DNA from: Candidatus Woesearchaeota archaeon
Lineage (GTDB): Archaea > Nanobdellota > Nanobdellia > Woesearchaeales > BS150m-G63
Direction: 5' to 3'
DNA length: 61,155 bases
Assembly (NCBI GenBank): GCA_016784165.1
Contig: JADHVD010000007.1
Span: 1 to 61,155, forward strand
Positions 1 to 7,126 of the stretch are shown here, piece after piece; positions within the stretch are counted from its first letter, which is position 1, and each line of letters begins with the position of its first letter. The notes below the pieces were generated by a model. The model searched no databases and was not told the origin of the DNA. It saw only the letters and a program-made list of their open reading frames with translations. The position numbers and the translations under genes are program-made.

Positions 1-100
1 AAACTTTCCTGTTTTCTTGAAGAAAAACTACTTTTTGTTTTTCTTCTTGGAAACTTTCCTGTTTTCTTGAAGAAAAACTACTTTTTGTTTTTCTTCTTGA
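1..100. repeat. 50-bp tandem duplication at the window edge
   Basis: Bases 1-50 and 51-100 are the same 50-mer apart from the last base. The second copy carries the stop codon and last codons of the tfb gene. It could be a real tandem duplication or an assembly effect, since it sits at the very end of the window. Confidence 0.9.
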
Positions 101-1007
101 GTTTCTTGATATCTTTCTCAAGATTTAATTTAGCAAGTAACTCCTTGTACCTGTTTCTAATAGTAACTTCAGTCACACCAGCAACATCTGCAACTTCTCT
201 TTGAGTTCTCTTTTCACCATGAATTAATGCACTTACATATAATGCAGCTGCAGCAATTCCTGTTGGACCTCTACCAGAAGTTAATTCTGCTTTTTGAGCT
301 TTCTTAAGAATATCAATTGATTTTGATTGTGATTCTGGACTTAATTTAAGAGCAGAAGCAAATCTTGCTATATATTCTTCAGGATTACTTGGTAGAATAT
401 TCATTCCCAATTCTCTTGTCACGAATCTATACGTTCTTCCTATTTCTTTTTTCTCAATCCCACTAGCTTCACTTAATTCATCCAATGTACGAGGAACTTC
501 ATGCCTTCTACATGCAGCGTATAAAGCTCCAGCAACAACACTCTCCATACTTCTTCCCCTTACTAACCCTTTCTGAACAGCCATAGTGTAAATTCTTGCT
601 GCTTCTTCTTCAACAGATTTTGGTAATTTTAAATAAGAACCCACCCTTTTCAATTCAGCTAAAGCCAATTTAAGGTTTCTTTCAATAGCAGTTGAAATTC
701 TATTCTGCCATTTTCTTAATCTAAAAAATTTATTTCTATCTTTTTTACCCAGACCATATAAATCAGAAGAAGTACCAACTCTAGTACCTAATCCTTGGTC
801 ATATTGAGTATAAGTCATTGGAGCTCCAGCTCTTCTTTTGGATTCTCCTTTTTGATCAAACTCTCTCCATTCTTGGCCAAAGTCAATCATTTTTTCTTCA
901 ACAACTAAACCACAATCTTTACAGATTATTTCTCCTCTGTCACGATTCCAGAACAAGTTTATACTGCCACATTCAGGGCATTTTTTAACATATTTTTCAT
1001 CTGCCAT
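78..1007 (-). CDS. tfb: Transcription initiation factor B (TFB)
   Basis: TFB binds TBP and the BRE next to the TATA box and recruits archaeal RNA polymerase. The N-terminus has a zinc ribbon (Cys10, Cys13, Cys29, Cys32), followed by the B-reader/linker stretch around GQEWREF. Two cyclin folds fill roughly residues 105-200 and 205-295, and the second ends with a helix-turn-helix (REVADVAGVTEVTIRNRYKEL). The length of about 309 residues is usual. A GTG lies three codons upstream in frame, but the ATG at 1007 follows a GGTGGT ribosome-binding-like stretch and starts the conserved MADEKYVKKCPEC segment. The Lys-rich 3' end lies inside the 50-bp tandem repeat. Confidence 0.95.
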   Translation of the reverse strand: MADEKYVKKCPECGSINLFWNRDRGEIICKDCGLVVEEKMIDFGQEWREFDQKGESKRRAGAPMTYTQYDQGLGTRVGTSSDLYGLGKKDRNKFFRLRKWQNRISTAIERNLKLALAELKRVGSYLKLPKSVEEEAARIYTMAVQKGLVRGRSMESVVAGALYAACRRHEVPRTLDELSEASGIEKKEIGRTYRFVTRELGMNILPSNPEEYIARFASALKLSPESQSKSIDILKKAQKAELTSGRGPTGIAAAALYVSALIHGEKRTQREVADVAGVTEVTIRNRYKELLAKLNLEKDIKKLKKKNKK

Positions 1008-1252
1008 ATTTACCACCCGAAAGATTTAATAATTAAGGATTAAAACTTAACACCTATTAATAGATACAATAGATTTATAAATAATGGACGTAACTCATAT
1101 ATAAACATTTCTATTTTTAAAATCTTCTCGTCGACAAACTTTTCTAAATTTTATTAATAAACCTTTCGAAAACTTTAAAAAAGAAATATTTTAAGTTCGA
1201 ATTTTAACCAAACAATAACTTTTATAAATCAAGTAGGTATTTAGGATTTTAT

Positions 1253-1367
1253 GCCAACGTCGCATAACCTGGTATTGCGCCGGCCTTGAGTGAAAAAAGA
1301 AAAAACTTTGTTTTTTCCAAAACAGCCGGTCCCTTTGGGATTCCCGGTTCAAATCCGGGCGTTGGCG
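1253..1367 (+). tRNA. tRNA-Ser(TGA) with a 33-nt intron
   Basis: The acceptor stem GCCAACG pairs with CGTTGGC and the discriminator is G73, as expected for serine. The anticodon stem CCGGC/GCCGG encloses a loop with TGA. A long variable arm (TCCC-TTT-GGGA) marks a class II tRNA. The T arm is CCCGG-TTCAAAT-CCGGG. The intron at about 1291-1323 follows position 37, the canonical archaeal site, and contains a GAAAAAAC/GTTTTTTC hairpin. A TATA-like box (CTTTTATAAATC) lies about 30 nt upstream. CCA is not encoded. Confidence 0.93.
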
Positions 1368-1554
1368 TTTCTTTTTTATTTACGTTCTTTTTAATAAAAG
1401 TGATTAATTAAAGAAAGTATTAAGTGATTAAATCAACTGTGTTGATTTATATCGCTTATCCGTGGCTATCGGCGGAAAACGTAGGTTCCAAATCTCCGGG
1501 CGTTGGCGTTTCTTTTTTATTTACGTTCTTTTTAATAAAAGTGATTAATCAAAG
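1355..1554 (+). repeat. Direct repeat carrying a second copy of the tRNA-Ser 3' end
   Basis: Bases 1355-1413 (last part of tRNA-Ser plus downstream DNA) recur almost exactly at 1496-1554, an offset of 141 bp. Before the second copy lies a degenerate T-arm-like stretch (about 1480-1495). The unique part between the copies holds a hairpin, AAATCAAC-TGT-GTTGATTT, at 1430-1448. The second copy is not a complete tRNA. It resembles a regenerated tRNA end left by insertion or duplication. Confidence 0.85.
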
Positions 1555-1560
1555 AAGGGA

Positions 1561-2799
1561 TTATGTGTCAGGACTGTAAAGATTATCTATTGCGTTATTT
1601 CTTACACGATTTCCAAACTCAATAGGATCTTCCCCTCGGTAAACTATTTTATTTTTAAATCGTCCTAAATCATTTGGTTTAGTCTTCCAATAATAAACGC
1701 CACCACCTTTTTCTGCACTATTATACATAATACTGGTGTCTTTTATTGAAAAGGTATCACAATTATGAATATAGGCTCCACCACCATATTTTGCCACATT
1801 ATTTTTTATAGAATTATCACTCATGAATATATTGGACAGGTATGCATTTATTCCACCACCATTACCTTCTTTTGCAATATTACTTTCTATTAAGGATTTC
1901 TTGATAATTGCTATTGATTTAGTGATATAAATCCCACCACCCTCTTGGTTTTTACTTACTTCATTCTTTTCTATAACACTTTCATTCATTTTGAGGGTTG
2001 ATAAGGACATATATATACCACCACCATCCCCAACAGATGTATTTTTATTGGATCTCATGAATGTTTCATTTAATTCTAACCCTGAATTACTTGCACATAT
2101 ACCTCCCCCACAATCTTCTACTTCATTGTTAGATATACTCATTAAATCTTTTAATTTAAGTTCAGAATTAACTAAGTAAATCCCTCCCCCTGATAAAGCT
2201 TTATTATTATTAATACTATTGAATCTCAATTCAAGATTTGATACAGCTAAGTAAATCCCCCCACCGTGGAATGCTTCATTCCTTGTAATTTCACATTCTT
2301 TGATTGAAGGGTTTGACCTTACAATTAACATACCTCCACCAACATTTGTTTTAATACTTATATCTCTTCCTTTGAGAAAATTTATCATTTCTTTCTCGAC
2401 TATTAAATCCCCCATATTTCTCCCAGATCCTTTTGTAATCTTACAATATTCGAGCTCAGACTCCTTTTCACCCCTATTAAATATAGAAATATTTTTCCAA
2501 TTATCTTTCTTAGCAGTAAATAATATATTATCTCTTTTTGTGCCTTTAGCGTTCAGACACCCATAAGTAATAATCCCTGCATTAGTCCCAAAATAAAGCT
2601 CAGATCCTGGCTTAATATCAAGAGACCCTTTTTTCTTAATTATGATATCCCCATCAATAAAATAATTTCCCCTTGGCAAACTTACTTTTTTTTCGATAGT
2701 ATAATCAGTTATTTCTGTGAAGGAGATTAAACTATTTTTATCCACTTCAAATTTTTTTATCAACTTCCCAAGTCTTTTTTCAAGGTTTTGGTCTCTCAT
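1561..2799 (-). CDS. DQNLE-tagged right-handed beta-helix repeat protein
   Basis: The protein (412 aa) starts with the cluster tag MRDQNLEKRLGKLIKKF. From about residue 35 it consists of short beta-rich repeats, and from about residue 150 each turn carries a GGGIY-type motif followed by an Asn-rich turn. This is typical of right-handed parallel beta-helices of the pectate-lyase/polymorphic-outer-membrane-repeat type. There is no signal peptide or membrane segment, so it is probably cytoplasmic, which is unusual for this fold. It is the last gene of the leftward tagged array. A TATA-like TTTATTATA lies about 25 nt before the ATG, so it may have its own leaderless promoter. Function is unknown; a ligand- or surface-recognition role is a guess. 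Confidence 0.8.
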   Translation of the reverse strand: MRDQNLEKRLGKLIKKFEVDKNSLISFTEITDYTIEKKVSLPRGNYFIDGDIIIKKKGSLDIKPGSELYFGTNAGIITYGCLNAKGTKRDNILFTAKKDNWKNISIFNRGEKESELEYCKITKGSGRNMGDLIVEKEMINFLKGRDISIKTNVGGGMLIVRSNPSIKECEITRNEAFHGGGIYLAVSNLELRFNSINNNKALSGGGIYLVNSELKLKDLMSISNNEVEDCGGGICASNSGLELNETFMRSNKNTSVGDGGGIYMSLSTLKMNESVIEKNEVSKNQEGGGIYITKSIAIIKKSLIESNIAKEGNGGGINAYLSNIFMSDNSIKNNVAKYGGGAYIHNCDTFSIKDTSIMYNSAEKGGGVYYWKTKPNDLGRFKNKIVYRGEDPIEFGNRVRNNAIDNLYSPDT

Positions 2800-2856
2800 T
2801 TTTACATATTATTTAACTTTTTAATATAATAAATTTCATTTATCTCACTTAAACCC
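2797..2856 (-). repeat. Inter-gene repeat R1 (promoter plus gene-junction module)
   Basis: First of three near-identical copies of about 55-60 bp (others at 6488-6545 and 7067-7126), always spanning the 3' end of one gene and the ATG of a tagged gene. It contains a TATA-like TTTATTATA about 25 nt before the start codon. Confidence 0.85.
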
Positions 2857-3885
2857 CTTCTTGCTTTCCTTAAATTTCTTACCCTCTTTCCATTCTCCAG
2901 TCCAAGAAATTCCATCTGCCCAAGTATAAGTTCCTTGGCCATGGAATTTACCATCTCCCCATCCTCCAACATATATATCCCCCAATACCCAAGTATAAGT
3001 TCCTTGGCCATGTTTTTTACCATCTTTGTATTTTCCCACATATTTATTTCCATTTGCATGAGTAAAAGTTCCTTGGCCATGTTTTTTACCATCTTCCCAT
3101 TCTCCTACATATTTATCTCCACTCACCCAAGTATAAGTTCCTTGGCCATGTCTGTAACTATTTTCCCATTCTCCTGCATATTTATCCCCATTAGCATAAG
3201 TCTCAGTTCCTTGGCCATGGATTTTACCATCTTTGTATTTTCCCACATATTTATTTCCATCTGCAGTATAATTCTTTTTTCTTTCTAACTTATCTAAAAT
3301 ATCTTCTCTTTTTTCAAGTAAAATATTCAAACTATCTATATCTTTTTTAAGTTTATATGTATAACGACCTTCATCAATTGATTTAATAATTCTTTCATTT
3401 AATTTTTGGTATTCAATTTTGGTTTCATAATTACCTTCATATAAATTGATAAGAGGCATTTGACTTGGATTGTTTAATTTATTATTAGGATTCAAATCTA
3501 CTGAATGATTATTATGATTAACTGCTTCATTAAAATCACCTTTGTTATAAGAGTTGTTATTTTTATTTTTTACTGGTTTTTCTATAACCTCATCGATAGT
3601 GTTGTTATTGGTTATTTGATTTTGAGATTTATTTGGTGCTGGAGAATAATATAAAGTTATTGTACCAAGTATCATTACCCCTGTAACAAATGTTAATGGC
3701 CATTTTAATTTTGCAATTGTACTATTTTTTATTTTTTCTATTATTCCCGAGGAGTATTTTTCTTTTTTATTTTTAATATCTCCCACAATATCTTCCAATT
3801 TTCCTTCGAGGTTTTGATCTTCTTGGCTCTGTTTTTCAGAGTCCAGAAGAGGTTGTTCTTCTTGTTTCATTTTGTTTTTATCCAT
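2845..3885 (-). CDS. DQNLE-tagged membrane protein with MORN repeats
   Basis: Residues 1-20 are a charged leader nearly identical to that of the next gene upstream. The tag (QEDQNLEGKLEDIVGDIKNKK) follows, then one membrane segment (about residues 60-82). A low-complexity Asn-rich linker and a coiled stretch lead to about six MORN repeats (pattern GDKYVGEWEDGKxHGQGT) at the C-terminus. MORN repeats are known to bind lipids or proteins. The C-terminal 40 residues almost match those of the other MORN protein at 6536-7069. The ATG at 3885 overlaps the stop of the preceding gene; an in-frame TTG just upstream is less likely. Confidence 0.82.
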   Translation of the reverse strand: MDKNKMKQEEQPLLDSEKQSQEDQNLEGKLEDIVGDIKNKKEKYSSGIIEKIKNSTIAKLKWPLTFVTGVMILGTITLYYSPAPNKSQNQITNNNTIDEVIEKPVKNKNNNSYNKGDFNEAVNHNNHSVDLNPNNKLNNPSQMPLINLYEGNYETKIEYQKLNERIIKSIDEGRYTYKLKKDIDSLNILLEKREDILDKLERKKNYTADGNKYVGKYKDGKIHGQGTETYANGDKYAGEWENSYRHGQGTYTWVSGDKYVGEWEDGKKHGQGTFTHANGNKYVGKYKDGKKHGQGTYTWVLGDIYVGGWGDGKFHGQGTYTWADGISWTGEWKEGKKFKESKKGFK

Positions 3886-4780
3886 CAATCATTCTTTTTG
3901 CAGCATAAATCCCTGATAATGCACATCCACCATATACTGTAGCTTCTGGACCAAGCGTAATTGCACCTATGAATCCCCCAGCAGCACCACAAAGTCCACC
4001 TAAAACAGTTTCTCCACTAAATAAAGAATCCTCAATCCCATAATGAAAATCAGTAACTTCTGGCACCTCAAATTCTTTAATATGGTAAGCAATAGATGCT
4101 CCAACCATTAAAGTTGCACCTGTCAGAGCGCCAACAACAGCTCCACCCAATCCATCAAATATCAAATGGGCAAAAAATGCATTCAATTCAATATTAGGAT
4201 ATTTACTTGCTTTCATTTCTTCTAAAAGAATATCATAACCATTGTACACCTTATGTGAGAAATCAATTAAATAATCATGTGTTTTATATACACTATAAGC
4301 CAATCCGCCAAATAATGTTGTTTGAGTTATCTTTTCTAAACTAGCTCTAAAATTAAAATTAATCTTTTTCTTAGATTTCGAAGGAGATGAAGATATTTTA
4401 GGTGTATAATTTAACTTAGATTCAATATTATCCTTTTTTATTTCTTCGGAAGATTCATCTTCTTTATTGTTTTGAGTTGCCAATGCTTTTTTAAAACAGT
4501 TAGTAGCTTCTTTCTCATTTCCAGAATAGAGCAAGGCCAATCCTTTGTTATTCAAAGCAGAATAATCCTGAGGATTTATCTCTATAGCTTTATCATAAGC
4601 TTCAATAGCTTCTTTGTATTCTTTTTTATTCAAAAGATTGTTCCCTCTAGTAAGCAAAGAATTAGTTGAATCTTCTTTAACCAATCCTATGATTCCTTCA
4701 AGTTTTTGTTCTAAATTTTGATCTTCTTGGCTCTGTTTTTCAGAGTCCAGAAGAGGTTGTTCTTCTTGTTTCATTTTCAT
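3878..4780 (-). CDS. DQNLE-tagged TPR protein with glycine-rich hydrophobic C-terminus
   Basis: The leader MKMKQEEQPLLDSEKQ and the tag DQNLEQKLEGIIGLV occupy about residues 1-35. Two TPR units follow (LLNKKEYKEAIEAYDKAIEINP and the next, about residues 45-105), then a Ser/Lys-rich linker. The C-terminal half has three hydrophobic, glycine-rich segments (about 175-190, 205-235, 258-292) like membrane-inserting or glycine-zipper regions. The DNA of the leader and tag (about 4718-4776) is nearly identical to 3815-3872 in the next gene, showing recent duplication or gene conversion. Function unknown. A membrane-active effector is conceivable but unproven. Confidence 0.78.
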   Translation of the reverse strand: MKMKQEEQPLLDSEKQSQEDQNLEQKLEGIIGLVKEDSTNSLLTRGNNLLNKKEYKEAIEAYDKAIEINPQDYSALNNKGLALLYSGNEKEATNCFKKALATQNNKEDESSEEIKKDNIESKLNYTPKISSSPSKSKKKINFNFRASLEKITQTTLFGGLAYSVYKTHDYLIDFSHKVYNGYDILLEEMKASKYPNIELNAFFAHLIFDGLGGAVVGALTGATLMVGASIAYHIKEFEVPEVTDFHYGIEDSLFSGETVLGGLCGAAGGFIGAITLGPEATVYGGCALSGIYAAKRMIDG

Positions 4781-4800
4781 GGATTATAAACTTTAATCAA

Positions 4801-5799
4801 TTAATATAATCTTTTTTCTTTCAGTTCTTCAGGTATAGAAACTTTTTCTTTTGAAAATAATTTTTTAGAAATACCTATTAAATCACCAGGTATTTTTTTT
4901 GACTCTTCTAATGCTTGTAGGACAATTTCTTTATTTTTTTTAGCTTTTTCATATCTCGGATAACTTTCTAAAGCTTTATCAAAACATTTTAGAGCAGTCT
5001 TATAACGTCCATTCTCAGCTGCTGCAGCACCTTGATTATTAAACAACTCACTATCACGTCCAATAAATTTTTCATTCGTCAATACTGCAGAACAGTAAGC
5101 ACCATAAGCCTCTTTAAATCTGCCAAGATTATCTAAAATAACGCCTTTGTTAAAATAATATTCTTTATCGGTGGGACTAATTTCTATTGCTCTGTTTATG
5201 CACCTCAAAGCATCATGGTATCTGCTAAGTTTATTAAGTATTCTTGCTTTATCATTTAATGCCATATCATCTCTGGAGTCCATCCTTAATAGTTGATTAT
5301 AAACTTTTAACGCTTCTCTTGGCCTACCTAACTCATCAGCCAACAATGAAGCTTTATATTCAAGAATATCAGTATCTTCTGGAGTTATTTCTAACGCCTT
5401 ATCATAAAATTCTAATGCTTTTTCATGCCAATCACCGAATTCATATTCAATTGCTTTCCTATGCAAAGCATCTGCATTTTTTGGATTAATCTCCAATGCC
5501 CTATCATAACATCTTAAAACATCATCTCTTTTATCCAATATTCCCCGACCATGATGACCATATAAATCTCCTTTCTCTATCCAAACTTTACTGTTCTTAG
5601 GGTTTATTTCGATTATTTGATCCAACACTTTTATTGCTTTATTAAATTCATAATCTTTAAACTTTGATTTATAACAATCAGTCAATAATTCCTCATATTC
5701 TTTCCACAATTTTTTCACATCTTTAACCTTTTTCTTATTAGTAATATCTTTAATAATTCCTTCAAGTTTTTGTTCTAAATTTTGATCTTTACTTTTCAT
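4801..5799 (-). CDS. DQNLE-tagged TPR-repeat protein
   Basis: From the ATG at 5799 the protein starts MKSKDQNLEQKLEGIIKDI, the cluster tag. Residues 35 to about 300 are at least seven TPR units with typical W/G/A/P signatures (ALEINPKNADALHRKA, ALEFYDKALEITPED, AIEISPTDKEYYFNKG). TPR arrays are protein-binding scaffolds. The ATG at 5799 lies just after the stop of the upstream gene (5801-5803). In-frame ATGs at 5811 and 5841 would overlap that gene and place extra residues before the tag. No signal peptide or membrane span is seen. Confidence 0.82.
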   Translation of the reverse strand: MKSKDQNLEQKLEGIIKDITNKKKVKDVKKLWKEYEELLTDCYKSKFKDYEFNKAIKVLDQIIEINPKNSKVWIEKGDLYGHHGRGILDKRDDVLRCYDRALEINPKNADALHRKAIEYEFGDWHEKALEFYDKALEITPEDTDILEYKASLLADELGRPREALKVYNQLLRMDSRDDMALNDKARILNKLSRYHDALRCINRAIEISPTDKEYYFNKGVILDNLGRFKEAYGAYCSAVLTNEKFIGRDSELFNNQGAAAAENGRYKTALKCFDKALESYPRYEKAKKNKEIVLQALEESKKIPGDLIGISKKLFSKEKVSIPEELKEKRLY

Positions 5800-5800
5800 T

Positions 5801-6490
5801 TTATTCTCCATTTGGAGTCCCTTTACAGTATTTTGTACCATTTCTATTTTGATTAAGGTGTCCTATATCTATCAACCCTCTCAGTAGATGTTCATAATCA
5901 AACCCATTCTTTTTCAATAAATTAGAATCATATTCATTAGCTAATTTTTTAACCAAATCAATGGCATCATCCCTAGAATAAACAACTCCTTGAACAAATC
6001 CTGAACTTAATTCTTTTAGTATTTTTGTTTTATGTTTATTATAAGGACTACCAATTATTTTTTTTACAATAATAGGGTAATCTTTTTGAACAGATTTTTC
6101 TAATGGTTTATAAGTTTTATAACTTATTTTTTTGGCATAACCTTCAAATAAACTATCATTTTTATTTCTCTTAAGCAATCCCAAATCTACTAAACCCCTT
6201 ATATAACTTGAATAATCATAATTCTTACTATTTCGCAAATCTTTATTGTAATTACTATCCCAATCATTAATTTTTGAAATCAATTCATCTCTGGAATAAA
6301 CATCTCCTTCAATGAAAAGTTTACTCAATCTTTCTAATATCTCAATTTTATCTTCCGTATATCTTTTTTTAATAGTTTCAGAATCTAAACCATAATTTTT
6401 AATTTTAGAAATAGATTCACTTGATTTTTTCTTCTTAATAATATCTCTAACAATTCCTTCAATTTTGCTTTCAAGGTTTTGATCTTCCAT
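5801..6490 (-). CDS. DQNLE-tagged protein with two DUF2087-like winged-helix repeats
   Basis: After the tag (MEDQNLESKIEGIVRDIIKKKK) the protein contains two similar units of about 75 residues (about 45-120 and 140-225). Each has KxxILxxLSxxF, then VYSRDE/D, then DY/FDY...RGLVDLGLLxRN. The spacing resembles the DUF2087 family of winged-helix-like domains. That assignment is by eye, and the units could equally be an unrecognised adaptor. No catalytic motif is seen. The start lies in the R2 repeat copy, which supplies a TATA-like box about 25 nt upstream. Confidence 0.75.
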   Translation of the reverse strand: MEDQNLESKIEGIVRDIIKKKKSSESISKIKNYGLDSETIKKRYTEDKIEILERLSKLFIEGDVYSRDELISKINDWDSNYNKDLRNSKNYDYSSYIRGLVDLGLLKRNKNDSLFEGYAKKISYKTYKPLEKSVQKDYPIIVKKIIGSPYNKHKTKILKELSSGFVQGVVYSRDDAIDLVKKLANEYDSNLLKKNGFDYEHLLRGLIDIGHLNQNRNGTKYCKGTPNGE

Positions 6491-6545
6491 TTTTAAATAT
6501 TATTTAAATTTTTAATATAATAAATTTCATTTATCTCATTTAAAC
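6488..6545 (-). repeat. Inter-gene repeat R2
   Basis: Second copy of the junction module. It joins the 3' end of the upstream MORN gene to the ATG of the winged-helix-like tagged gene and carries the same TTTATTATA box. Confidence 0.85.
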
Positions 6546-7069
6546 CCCTTCTTGTTTTCCTTAAATTTCTTACCTTTTTTCCATTCTCCAGTCCAAAAAC
6601 TCCCATCTGCCCAAGTATAAGTTCCTTGGCCATGTATTTTATCATCTTCCCATTCTCCTACATATTTATCTCCACTCACCCAAGTATAAGTTCCTTGGCC
6701 ATGGAATTTATTATCTTTCCATTCTCCTACATATTTACTCCCATCTGCATGGGTAAAAGTTCCTTGGCCATGGAATTTATTATCTTTCCATTCTCCTACA
6801 CATTTATCTCCATCTGCCCAAGTATAAGTTCCTTGGCCATGGAATTTACCATCTCCCCATCCTCCAACATATATATCCCCCAATACCCAAGTATAAGTTC
6901 CTTGGCCATGTCTTTTACCCTCTTTTAATTCTCCTACATATTTATCTCCATCAGCATATTCATAAGAATCAAAACAATTATCTAATGTTGAATAATCTTT
7001 AACCTTTTTCTTCTTAGTAATATCTTCAACAATTCCTCCAAGTCTTTTTTCAAGGTTTTGATCTTCCAT
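6536..7069 (-). CDS. DQNLE-tagged MORN-repeat protein
   Basis: The 177-residue protein has the tag (MEDQNLEKRLGGIVEDITKKKK), a linker of about 15 residues, and then six MORN repeats from about residue 38 (YVGEWKDNKFHGQGTYTW pattern) to a Lys-rich end. Unlike its paralogue at 2845-3885 it has no membrane segment. The repeats are almost identical at DNA level, indicating recent expansion or conversion. The ATG lies 2 nt after the stop of the kinase gene, and the repeat R3 supplies a promoter-like TATA box, so it may be transcribed both from the operon and on its own. Confidence 0.85.
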   Translation of the reverse strand: MEDQNLEKRLGGIVEDITKKKKVKDYSTLDNCFDSYEYADGDKYVGELKEGKRHGQGTYTWVLGDIYVGGWGDGKFHGQGTYTWADGDKCVGEWKDNKFHGQGTFTHADGSKYVGEWKDNKFHGQGTYTWVSGDKYVGEWEDDKIHGQGTYTWADGSFWTGEWKKGKKFKENKKGFK

Positions 7070-7126
7070 TTTTACATACTATTTAACTTTTTAATATAAT
7101 AAATTTCATTTACCTCATTTAAACTA
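7067..7126 (-). repeat. Inter-gene repeat R3, part of the kinase 3' end
   Basis: Third copy of the junction module. Here it is read in frame as the last 16 residues of the kinase (ending NEIYYIKKLNSM). In R1 and R2 that frame is not used, which suggests the kinase end is the ancestral source of the repeat. Confidence 0.8.

Noticed and set aside
2802-3092. Alternative leftward frame ending NEIYYIKKLNNM
   Set aside because: It matches the kinase C-terminal end through repeat R1 but overlaps the real MORN reading frame and has no tag or start signal.
2935-3288. Hydrophobic rightward open frames opposite the MORN genes (also 6626-6928)
   Set aside because: They are antisense shadows of the MORN repeats, with the same periodicity and no ribosome-binding site.
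2845-7069. Regular DNA repeats as a CRISPR array
   Set aside because: The period and sequence come from MORN codons (HGQGTYTW), there are no unique spacers, and the frame is open throughout.
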